Shown: piece by piece, positions 1 to 6,337 of the stretch
Layout: each line of letters opens with the position of its first letter
Position numbering within the stretch: the stretch's first letter is position 1
NCBI GenBank assembly: GCA_031266695.1
Contig: JAISAK010000074.1
Coordinates: forward strand, 1 to 10,593
Origin: Treponema sp.
GTDB taxonomy: Bacteria > Spirochaetota > Spirochaetia > Treponematales > Breznakiellaceae
Reading direction: 5' to 3'
DNA length: 10,593 nucleotides
Made by a program: the position numbers and the translations under genes
Notes under the pieces: generated by a model
Told to the model about the DNA's origin: nothing
Database searches by the model: none
The model's input: the letters and a program-made list of their open reading frames with translations, nothing else

Positions 1-1328
1 GACGCCCAGCGTTTTTGGATTGCCGCTGCCGTGTCCGCGGCTTTTTGCCTGTCCGCGAAAAACCTTGCCAATTCTTCGCGGACAATTTGCTCATATTCAG
101 CCGCTTCCGGCATACCGGAAAATTCTTCAACGGGTTTCGCCGCTTCGTATATCTCCCAGGCCTTTGAATAAAAAGGATCGTTCCTTATATACGGCCCGGG
201 AAAAGATTCCGCGTGGGGAATAATATTATCCCGGGGAAGGTTTCCCGGCACCGCCTCCATACGGGCGGCCAGGGAAGAGCCCTTCTCCGCAAGAAAAGCG
301 AGAAAAGTCCGGGCTTCGTCGATTCCGGTGCAGTCCGCGCCGATGCCCGCGTACCAGGACAAAAGGGAGATGCGATTTTGACCCGGAGTTTCAGCCATCC
401 CCGGTATAATCGTTATGCCAAAGGCGGAGTCTCCCATTCGTTTTCTTAATTCCGGAATCTCCCGGGACGAAGCAATCATCATGGCAATCCGGCCCTCGGC
501 AAAATCGGCCGCAAGTCCGGCGCCGGTTTTGTCGAAGGCGTCAGGCGCAATTACGCCGTCCTGCTTAAGCCGGCCCAAAAAGTCCAGGGTTTCCGTTGCC
601 GCCCTGCCCCCAAAATAAGGTTTGCCGTCCTGAAACAAAGAAGAACCCGAAGCCCATATTTGGGAAAAGATTTCCCTGCGGATTGAAAGAGGGTCTTCGG
701 GACTTAAAGCCAAACCCGTACCGTATACGCCCTTTAACCCCGTGCTGCCACCCGGCGCTGCCGAAACCGCTTTTGCATAGGCAAGAAATTCGGCGCGGTT
801 TTTCGGAGGGCGATCAAAACCGGCCGCCTTCAGCAAATTTATATTGTAGAACAGAAGATCCATAAAGGAGATAAGCGGAAGAGCCCGCCGATCAATGCCG
901 TTTTCAAAATGCGCATAACCATTGAGCGGCGCCAGGGCGCCTTTTCCGGCAAGGTCCTCATATTCGCTTTCATCAAAAAGCAGGATATCGGGAACCGCCG
1001 CGGCCCGGGCGCCGTTTTTTGCGGACAGCTCCCTCAGGATCAAAAGCTCCGGATTGCGCTCCCCGAATTCCCTGATCAGGCTGTCAACAAGATCCCCGCC
1101 GAACTGTTCCTCCCATTGCCGGGAAAGGACAAGGCGTGTCCTTTTTATAACGCCAACCCCCCTAAAGGCAAAGTTAAGCACAAGAAAGCCGGCAAAGAGG
1201 GCCAGGGCGGTAAAAAAAAGAAAAGGGTCGGCCGAAAAAATCCTGCCGCCAAATCTTCGCCGCGGAGATTTTAAGAAAAAATTCAGGAAGAAACATCTCG
1301 ACTTTTCACCGTTTTTACAGTACATCAT
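1..1328 (-). CDS. Extracellular solute-binding protein, family 1-like (ABC sugar-type importer), C-terminus cut by window
   Basis: Reading the minus strand gives 442 open codons with no stop before the window edge. The protein looks like a periplasmic binding protein that captures a sugar or similar solute for an ABC permease. Typical family 1 features are visible: an early stretch DILLFDESEYEDLAGKGAL, then LISFMDLLFYNINLLKAAGF (the usual 'yYN..lf...G' region), a central FAEGRIAMMIASS and a late ISLLSWYAGIGA. The length suggests only a few residues are missing. The start is the first of two tandem ATGs at 1328, with an AGAGAG ribosome site seven bases upstream; the second ATG at 1325 is also possible. 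The N-terminus is odd: about 35 basic residues, then one hydrophobic segment (about residues 35-55) with no lipobox cysteine. It is therefore probably anchored by an uncleaved helix rather than by lipid. No permease genes are in view, so the substrate is unknown. Confidence 0.82.
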   Translation of the reverse strand, partial: MMYCKNGEKSRCFFLNFFLKSPRRRFGGRIFSADPFLFFTALALFAGFLVLNFAFRGVGVIKRTRLVLSRQWEEQFGGDLVDSLIREFGERNPELLILRELSAKNGARAAAVPDILLFDESEYEDLAGKGALAPLNGYAHFENGIDRRALPLISFMDLLFYNINLLKAAGFDRPPKNRAEFLAYAKAVSAAPGGSTGLKGVYGTGLALSPEDPLSIRREIFSQIWASGSSLFQDGKPYFGGRAATETLDFLGRLKQDGVIAPDAFDKTGAGLAADFAEGRIAMMIASSREIPELRKRMGDSAFGITIIPGMAETPGQNRISLLSWYAGIGADCTGIDEARTFLAFLAEKGSSLAARMEAVPGNLPRDNIIPHAESFPGPYIRNDPFYSKAWEIYEAAKPVEEFSGMPEAAEYEQIVREELARFFADRQKAADTAAAIQKRWA

Positions 1329-1332
1329 AAAT

Positions 1333-3996
1333 ATGCTCTCTTTTCTGAAACGGCCATTATATGTCCTTTCCAACAAGATCCGCCGGAATCGCTCCCGGAA
1401 CAAGCGGCCTGAAGAAAACTGGACCGCGGATTTCTCGAAATCCGAAAATTCCCTGTTTGATATTAAATCAGAAACTTCTTTTGATGCCTACCTTGAGGAA
1501 CGGTCCCTTGTTGTAGCCCTGAAAAAAAGCAATTGCATAGCCTGGATTGAAGCGCCGGATCGCCATTACGGGGATCAGTTTATCCAGGCGCGTTTCCGCC
1601 TGGACAACCTTGGCGGTTATGCCGCGGCCGGGATCATGTTTCGGATTGTCGAGGACGGCACCTGCTACCTTGTTCTGATTTCCGACAAAGGTTATTTCCG
1701 TCTTGACGTGGTACGGAACAATACGCCCCTGGCGCTTGTCGGCTGGACCGAAATGCCGGTCTTTGCCAACGAACCGCTTGTCGGCCCTTCCGGCAGAAGC
1801 ACGGACCTTGCGGTGATTGCCTGCGGCAGCAATCTTGTTTTGCTCATCAATGGCCGCTGGGCGGCGGAGGTGAAGGATTCCTCCATTGCCGGGGGAACCC
1901 TTGCCTTTGCGCTGGCCTCGTATGAGGCGCCGCGGGACGATGCGAAAGAAGGGCAGCATATCGCCCGCGCGCGGCTGGAATCTTTTTCCGTCGATTCCCG
2001 TGTTTCCTTTGTCGCGGAGCAGTATGATAAATGGAACGGAAACAATGATGTCCCGGCGGGGAGCCGCCTTCGCCTTGCCGAAACTTTCGCCGCTATGGGC
2101 GCCGCCGCGCCGGCCTTGGCTCAGCTCCGCAGGGCCTGGGAACAGCGGGAGAGGCTCGCGCGGGATTTCCTGGCTACCGAAACCGAATCGCGCTCGCAGA
2201 AGGAACTGCTTCTTGCCGCGCGCCTCGCTTTTCAGCTTGAGCGTTACCCCGAAGCCGGGGACTTCGCGGATGCCTGCATTGATCTTGGCCTGAAAAGCGC
2301 TGAAGGAAAAGCGGCCCTGACTGAAAAGGCGAAGATACTCTACGCGGAAGGGAAATTTGCCGAGGTTCAAAAATTTGTTTCCGAAAGTATCGCGTTTAAG
2401 GATGATGATCCGGATCTGTATATGCTGCTGGGCCACGTTTACCGGAATCAGGGTGAAAATGAAAAGGCCCTTTCTTCCTATGACCGCGCCTTTGAACTTG
2501 ACAGGGAGAACGGGTTCCTTGCCCAAAACGCGGCCCAAATCTGCGAGACACTGAATAAAAAAGAGAAGGCCCTGAAGCGTTTTCTTGAGGCGGGCAAAAT
2601 CTTCCTTGCGCATAACAACTGTGAGGCTATGGGCCTTCTGGCGCCGAAGCTGCTTGCGCTGGGCGGGTCTAATTGGGAAGCCCGCGCCCTTGTGGGGAAG
2701 TGGGCTTTTGGCGTTGAAGATTTTGAACAGGCCGAGGCCGAGCTTGCGCTGGCGGAGAAACTTCGCCACAGGAAGCGGCCCAGGCCTTTGCCGGATCCCG
2801 CGGTGAGTTTTCTCCAGGGACTTCTCCTTATCCGCAGGGATAAACGCCGGGAAGCTTTTCATTTCCTTGAAGACGCTGCCCGGGACGCGCCGGATTGCGG
2901 CCTGTTTCATTTCTGGCTTGCCGAGAACCGCTACCTCCTTGACGGAAACGCCGGGGATCCGCAGCTTCAAAAGGATCTTGAGAAGGCCCTGCGGCTCACG
3001 CCCGAAGACGGATGGGTGCATAACTTCGCGGCCCGGATTTTTCTTGCCCGGGGCGATCTTGCCGCCGCGGGAGAGCATCTGGAAAAAGCCGCCAAAATCA
3101 TCGGCGATATTCCGGTTATCCGGGAAAACCGCGGTGTGCTTTGTTACCTCCGGGGCTCGACGGAGGAAGCTCTGAAGATTCTCGACGCGGAGAAAAGCGA
3201 TGATCCCGAAGGGAACCTGGCAAACTGCGCGGGGAATCTTCTTGTCCGTTCCGGCGATTTCGAAAGGGCCGATGTGTTTTACCGCAAAGCCCTTGCCGCC
3301 GCGCCGGATAATCTTGAGTACCTTTTCAACCGCGCCTCCTGCCTTGTTGACCTCGGCTGGTTCGGCCAGGCCGACGAGATTCTCGCGAAGGTACACAGCC
3401 GCTCTCCTTCCCCGAAGGTTCTTGAACTGATAAGTTATGTCGCGGCGAAAAAAGGCGAATACCCCCGCGCCGAGGCAGCCTGCCTTGAAGCCCTTGGAAT
3501 GGACGAAGATTATGTTCCCGCCCTTTTTTCCCTTGGCTGGATCTACAGTACCGGCAGCCGCTGGGATGATCTTAAAAGGATAATCGGCCGCCTCGAAAAA
3601 ATTAAATTGAACGGCGATGAAACGAAGCGTTTAAAGGAGCTTCGCCGCCGCTTTGAAGATTCCGTCACCCGCATCGTCAACTGCGCTTCCTGCAAACGAA
3701 GCTGGCGGGTTTCCCGCAGTCCCAAACCTTCTCCCGCGATTCGGCTCTATGCCATGCCCCCCGATGAATACCCCGCGGGCTCCTGCCCCGAATGCGGCCG
3801 AACCTACTGTATAGGCTGCGCGAAAAAACATATTGATAAAAGCGGCCGGTTTATCTGTCCCCGGTGCCGCAAGAATCTTAAACTCAGCGACGAAGGTTTG
3901 AAGGAAATCATTTACACCTGGGCTGCCTCGGAAATTGCCGCGCCCCGGTCCCGCGGCGCTTCCTCAAACGGCCGCGGACAGGCCGGAGCCCTGTAA
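1333..3996 (+). CDS. Large TPR protein with LamG-like N-terminal domain and eight-cysteine zinc-binding C-terminus
   Basis: 887 residues, with no signal peptide or clear membrane segment, so probably cytoplasmic. Residues about 36-222 resemble a concanavalin/LamG-type beta sandwich: alternating strands such as QFIQARFRLDNLGGYAAAGI, then CYLVLISDKGYFRLDVV and LVLLINGRWAAEV. Residues about 235-770 are helical tetratricopeptide repeats; good examples begin near residues 358 (DLYMLLGHVYRNQGENEKAL), 627 and 698. Residues 784-845 hold four CxxC pairs (C784/787, C818/821, C826/829, C842/845), enough for two zinc ions in a ribbon or cross-brace fold. The open frame extends upstream to 922, but that part lies antisense to the solute-binding gene, so I start at ATG 1333. 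No Shine-Dalgarno sequence precedes this ATG, so the mRNA may be leaderless or the start may differ. The likely role is protein-protein scaffolding; the function is unknown. Its end overlaps the convergent kinase gene by 85 bp. Confidence 0.85.
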   Translation: MLSFLKRPLYVLSNKIRRNRSRNKRPEENWTADFSKSENSLFDIKSETSFDAYLEERSLVVALKKSNCIAWIEAPDRHYGDQFIQARFRLDNLGGYAAAGIMFRIVEDGTCYLVLISDKGYFRLDVVRNNTPLALVGWTEMPVFANEPLVGPSGRSTDLAVIACGSNLVLLINGRWAAEVKDSSIAGGTLAFALASYEAPRDDAKEGQHIARARLESFSVDSRVSFVAEQYDKWNGNNDVPAGSRLRLAETFAAMGAAAPALAQLRRAWEQRERLARDFLATETESRSQKELLLAARLAFQLERYPEAGDFADACIDLGLKSAEGKAALTEKAKILYAEGKFAEVQKFVSESIAFKDDDPDLYMLLGHVYRNQGENEKALSSYDRAFELDRENGFLAQNAAQICETLNKKEKALKRFLEAGKIFLAHNNCEAMGLLAPKLLALGGSNWEARALVGKWAFGVEDFEQAEAELALAEKLRHRKRPRPLPDPAVSFLQGLLLIRRDKRREAFHFLEDAARDAPDCGLFHFWLAENRYLLDGNAGDPQLQKDLEKALRLTPEDGWVHNFAARIFLARGDLAAAGEHLEKAAKIIGDIPVIRENRGVLCYLRGSTEEALKILDAEKSDDPEGNLANCAGNLLVRSGDFERADVFYRKALAAAPDNLEYLFNRASCLVDLGWFGQADEILAKVHSRSPSPKVLELISYVAAKKGEYPRAEAACLEALGMDEDYVPALFSLGWIYSTGSRWDDLKRIIGRLEKIKLNGDETKRLKELRRRFEDSVTRIVNCASCKRSWRVSRSPKPSPAIRLYAMPPDEYPAGSCPECGRTYCIGCAKKHIDKSGRFICPRCRKNLKLSDEGLKEIIYTWAASEIAAPRSRGASSNGRGQAGAL

Positions 3997-4559
3997 ATTT
4001 CTTCCGCAATTTCCCCGGGGCTTTTCCCGCCGGTTTCGATAATTATCCGCGCGAACTTCCTGTACGCGGCGGCCCTCCGCTCGTGGAGGACGCGGTGGGT
4101 CTCCCTGGGATTTTCCGTTTCGAGAAAAGGCGGCAGCTCTCCGTCCCGCCGCGCGGAAGCGTTAATCCGTTCCCAGGCGGTATCGGCGGACACCTCAAGA
4201 CAGACCGGAATTGCGGCCGGTGTTTTTTTAATCAGGGCAAGGGCCTGTTCGTTGTCGATGATTCCGCCGCCGGCCGCAATTACCAGCGCGGCGGACGAAA
4301 GGGGAAGGCCGGCCTTGCCAAAAAGAAAGGCAAGGGCTTCGGTTTCGGCTTTTTGGAAAATTTCCCGGCCTTCTTTATACAGGGCGCGGGGGCTTTTGCC
4401 CGTCCGCCGCTCAATGAGTTCATCAAGATCGGTAAAACGGGGTTCCGCGGAATCCGCCGCCGGCCGGGAATTACCCGCGGCGGAGAGCAGTTTTACCAAA
4501 GCAAGGCCGGCGCTTGTTTTCCCCGAATGTTTCGGGCCGGTAATAATAAGAACCTTCAC
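3912..4559 (-). CDS. aroK: Shikimate kinase-like protein
   Basis: 215 residues. Family function: ATP-dependent phosphorylation of shikimate to shikimate 3-phosphate in aromatic amino acid synthesis, in the cytoplasm. Visible motifs in order are the Walker A loop GPKHSGKT (8-15), the D44-L-D46 pair followed by ELIERRTGKS (substrate/Mg site), the EGREIFQKAE segment (63-72), the AAGGGIIDN glycine triplet (97-99), an arginine-rich lid around residues 130-145, and HERRAAAY near 160-167. Two things are odd. The shikimate-binding arginine of the usual FRxxE motif is glutamine here (Q69, codon CAA). There is also an insertion of about 10 residues between the P-loop helix and the DxD motif (around 27-40). 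The protein is about 40 residues longer than the usual ~175, partly because of a C-terminal tail encoded in the overlap with the TPR gene. The start is GTG at 4559 with an AAGG ribosome site about seven bases upstream. Other P-loop small-molecule kinases remain possible. Confidence 0.78.
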   Translation of the reverse strand: MKVLIITGPKHSGKTSAGLALVKLLSAAGNSRPAADSAEPRFTDLDELIERRTGKSPRALYKEGREIFQKAETEALAFLFGKAGLPLSSAALVIAAGGGIIDNEQALALIKKTPAAIPVCLEVSADTAWERINASARRDGELPPFLETENPRETHRVLHERRAAAYRKFARIIIETGGKSPGEIAEEIYRAPACPRPFEEAPRDRGAAISEAAQV

Positions 4560-4562
4560 AGG

Positions 4563-4590
4563 TTTACCTTATCGAAAATTTTGATATTAT
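4563..4590 (+). promoter_or_regulatory. Candidate promoter for the PrsW-like gene
   Basis: TTTACC (4563-4568), a 16-bp spacer, then TATTAT (4585-4590). Transcription would start at or next to the ATG at 4597. No Shine-Dalgarno sequence lies between, so the message may be leaderless. Based on sequence inspection only. Confidence 0.4.
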
Positions 4591-4591
4591 A
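4586..4591 (-). promoter_or_regulatory. Candidate -10 element for the shikimate kinase-like gene
   Basis: The minus strand reads TATAAT here, a perfect sigma-70 -10 hexamer, placed to give a leader of about 20 nt before the GTG at 4559. The matching -35 position (about 4609-4614) is poor. The element overlaps by five bases the candidate -10 for the opposite gene. Confidence 0.45.
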
Positions 4592-4596
4592 CTATC

Positions 4597-5286
4597 ATGG
4601 TCGGTTTCGTGATTCTGCTGCTCCTTATCCTTGTATCGGCTCTCCCGGTTTTTGCGGTCTACCTCTGGTTCCGTATTGCCCGGTATCCCTTTTCACGTAT
4701 CAAATTTTTATTCTTCCTCCTTGCGGGCGCCGCGGCTTTCTTTTTTGCCCTTATTGCACAGAGCCTTTTCCCCGCAACGGAAAGCGTTTTCTCCGCTTCG
4801 ATAAACCGCTGGAATTTTCTCCGCAAAATTTTTATCCGCGTAGCCTTTACCGAAGAACTGGGCCGCCTCATTGCGCTTATTCTTCTTTTTTGGACATTGG
4901 GCCGTTTCGGCGGGAAAGAAAATTCCTCCGGCTATGGAAGCGTCAGCCGCGCTTCGGCGGCGGGTCTTGTTGCGGGTCTGGGCTTTGCGGCCCTTGAAGG
5001 AGCCGTCTATGGCGCTTTGGATGCCGGAACCGCCTTGCTACGCGTCTTTACCGCCGCACCCCTGCACGGGGCCTGCGGCGCCCGTGTCGGCGCCGCCGCG
5101 GTTATGCTCCGCGAACGAACAGCCCAGGCGGTCTTCCGGTTTCTTTCCGCGGTCCTTATCCACGGTATCTATAATTTTATGATCCTTATGCCCGGATTTC
5201 CTTCAGTCGCCGCTGTTATTATCGCGCTGTCCGCTCTCGTCTCCTCGGTTCTGACGATTAGGGGAGGGTTCCCGGCTTCCGCTTAG
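4597..5286 (+). CDS. PrsW-like intramembrane metalloprotease family protein
   Basis: 229 residues, mostly hydrophobic, with about seven predicted membrane spans. The conserved PrsW (peptidase family M82) signature residues are present and in order: the acidic pair E86-E87 in FTEELGR, E134 in GLGFAALEGAVYG, H157 in PLHGA, and H189 with N193 in LIHGIYNF. PrsW of Bacillus subtilis cleaves the anti-sigma factor RsiW; other members have unknown targets. By family logic this protein sits in the inner membrane and may cut a membrane-bound regulator, but no sigma or anti-sigma gene is nearby, so the substrate is unknown. The ATG at 4597 is chosen because the hydrophobic N-terminus starts there and the divergent gene begins 37 bp away; no ribosome site precedes it. 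The gene is monocistronic by appearance, since a separate promoter precedes rlmB. Confidence 0.82.
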   Translation: MVGFVILLLLILVSALPVFAVYLWFRIARYPFSRIKFLFFLLAGAAAFFFALIAQSLFPATESVFSASINRWNFLRKIFIRVAFTEELGRLIALILLFWTLGRFGGKENSSGYGSVSRASAAGLVAGLGFAALEGAVYGALDAGTALLRVFTAAPLHGACGARVGAAAVMLRERTAQAVFRFLSAVLIHGIYNFMILMPGFPSVAAVIIALSALVSSVLTIRGGFPASA

Positions 5287-5312
5287 TTTCAGGGCCGGGA
5301 TACAATTCCGGA

Positions 5313-5341
5313 TTGTCAATTTTCGCTTTATCGGGTATTAT
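5313..5341 (+). promoter_or_regulatory. Sigma-70-type promoter of rlmB
   Basis: TTGTCA (5313-5318), a 17-bp spacer and TATTAT (5336-5341) form a near-consensus promoter in the gap ahead of rlmB. The predicted transcription start near 5348 leaves a leader of about 30 nt that includes the GAAGAGG ribosome site. This is the best promoter in the window. Confidence 0.7.
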
Positions 5342-5378
5342 CTCCGTAATTTGAATTTGTCAAACAACGAAGAGGCTT

Positions 5379-6128
5379 ATGACCTATCTGACCGGCTTTC
5401 ACGCCATCGAAGAACGCATTAAATCGGGCCGCGCCTGCGGACCCCTGCTCGTCGCAAAGGCCGGGCCCCGCGCCCGGGAATTGGTTACGCTCGCGGTAAA
5501 CTGCAAGATCCGTGTTGACCGGGTGGGAACCTTTGATCTTGACCGGCTTGCGCCGGACAACCGGGGGATTGCCCTGGGCATTGAAGATATTGCGGAAAGC
5601 GGCGCGCGCGTCAGCCTGGAAGAATTTCTCCTCGGCCTTGAGAAAGGCAAGGGGAGCCGGGACGCGCTCGTAGTCATTCTTGATGAGATTACCGATCCTC
5701 ACAATTACGGGGCGATACTCCGTTCCTGCGATCAATTCGGCGTTGACCTGGTAATAAGCGGAAAACACCGTAACGCCAAACACGCTGAGGTTATTTCGAA
5801 AACTTCCGCCGGGGCGGTTTCGTGGGTTCCCCAGGCGGAGGCGGCAAATCTGGTACGAACCGCCGGGGCTTTGAAGGAAGCTGGTTTCTGGATCTACGGC
5901 GCCGATATGGAAGGGGAGCCGGTTTTTAAAAAGGATCTGCGCGGCAGAACCGCGCTTGTTTTTGGCGCCGAGGGAAGGGGCCTTTCGCGGCTGCTTCGGG
6001 AACGCTGCGACGGCATGGTGGGAATTCCCTCGAAGGGCAGAATCGATTCCCTTAACGTATCGGTGGCCGCCGGGGTGCTGCTCTATGAAGTTACCCGCCA
6101 GCGAAAAACGGGGGGCCCGGGCGGTTAA
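5379..6128 (+). CDS. rlmB: 23S rRNA (guanosine-2'-O-)-methyltransferase RlmB (TrmH/SpoU family)
   Basis: 249 residues, the normal size. RlmB uses S-adenosylmethionine to methylate the 2'-O of G2251 (E. coli numbering) in the 23S rRNA peptidyl-transferase P loop. The N-terminus MTYLTGFHAIEERIKSG and residues 1-85 form the L30e-like RNA-binding domain; residues about 97-245 form the knotted SPOUT catalytic domain. All three SpoU motifs are seen: motif 1 DPHNYGAILRS (N109, R115), motif 2 LVFGAEGRGL (E198) and motif 3 IDSLNVSVAAG (N226). The start at 5379 follows GAAGAGG at close spacing (about 3 nt). It has its own promoter and is probably transcribed alone; a 209-bp gap separates it from rnfC. 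Paralogues such as TrmH (tRNA Gm18) lack the N-terminal domain, which favours RlmB. Confidence 0.9.
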   Translation: MTYLTGFHAIEERIKSGRACGPLLVAKAGPRARELVTLAVNCKIRVDRVGTFDLDRLAPDNRGIALGIEDIAESGARVSLEEFLLGLEKGKGSRDALVVILDEITDPHNYGAILRSCDQFGVDLVISGKHRNAKHAEVISKTSAGAVSWVPQAEAANLVRTAGALKEAGFWIYGADMEGEPVFKKDLRGRTALVFGAEGRGLSRLLRERCDGMVGIPSKGRIDSLNVSVAAGVLLYEVTRQRKTGGPGG

Positions 6129-6213
6129 AGTTGGCAAGGGCCGGCGCCCCGCCCCTGAACGCCGAATAGACTTTTTAAATAAATTTGAATAAAATTATAG
6201 AATAAGATGATTC

Positions 6214-6229
6214 CAAAATTGCGATTTTG
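6214..6229. repeat. Short perfect inverted repeat upstream of rnfC
   Basis: CAAAAT and ATTTTG are perfect 6-bp inverted arms around a TGCG centre. After one mismatch, two further flanking bases (TT/AA) also pair. The repeat overlaps the candidate -35 of the rnf promoter, so it could be an operator for a dimeric regulator. Short AT-rich palindromes also arise by chance. Confidence 0.35.
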
Positions 6230-6248
6230 AAATCACTATCTGTAAATT
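6219..6248 (+). promoter_or_regulatory. Candidate promoter of the rnf operon
   Basis: TTGCGA (6219-6224), an 18-bp spacer and TAAATT (6243-6248) lie in a strongly AT-rich stretch (about 6170-6280) that contrasts with the GC-rich genes. Other weak -10-like hexamers occur nearby (TATAGA at 6196-6201, TAGAAT at 6198-6203), so the exact start is uncertain. The whole 6129-6337 gap holds no convincing gene. Confidence 0.35.
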
Positions 6249-6279
6249 AGAAAAATTCAAAGGCTGAAAATTATGAAGA

Positions 6280-6301
6280 ACCCCGGGGCAAGCCCCGAGG
6301 T
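6280..6301. repeat. GC-rich 22-nt palindrome in the rnf leader
   Basis: Two 10-nt arms, ACCCCGGGGC and GCCCCGAGGT, pair with a single C-A mismatch around an AA centre. In RNA this would be a very stable hairpin, 22 nt before the rnfC ribosome site. No T-run follows on either strand, so it does not look like a factor-independent terminator. It could be a REP-like dispersed repeat, a leader structure that stabilises mRNA, or a protein-binding site. Confidence 0.6.
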
Positions 6302-6337
6302 ATGAACCCCCGCCGGCCCAATCAAGGAGAGCCGTTC

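Noticed and set aside
213..865. Several short plus-strand open frames at the left end
   Set aside because: All are antisense to the solute-binding protein and have no domain or ribosome-site support.
922..1332. Upstream 137-codon extension of the TPR protein frame
   Set aside because: It is antisense to the well-supported solute-binding protein, has lysine/arginine/serine-rich shadow composition and no domain; GC-rich DNA often leaves this frame open.
1468..3396. 642-codon open frame on the minus strand inside the TPR gene
   Set aside because: The composition is rich in arginine, lysine, glycine and phenylalanine without domain patterns. The opposite strand encodes clear TPR repeats, so this is a shadow of a GC-rich gene.
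5295..5311. Possible terminator hairpin after the PrsW-like gene (CCGGGA / TTCCGG)
   Set aside because: The stem is only six pairs with one G-U, has no proper T-run, and the following bases form the -35 of the rlmB promoter.
5328..6137. 269-codon open frame antisense to rlmB
   Set aside because: rlmB shows all three SpoU motifs on the plus strand; the antisense product has no recognisable feature.
6302..6337. Earlier ATG start for rnfC
   Set aside because: It would add twelve residues read from the ribosome-site region (NPRRPNQGEPF). The AAGGAGA at proper distance supports 6338.
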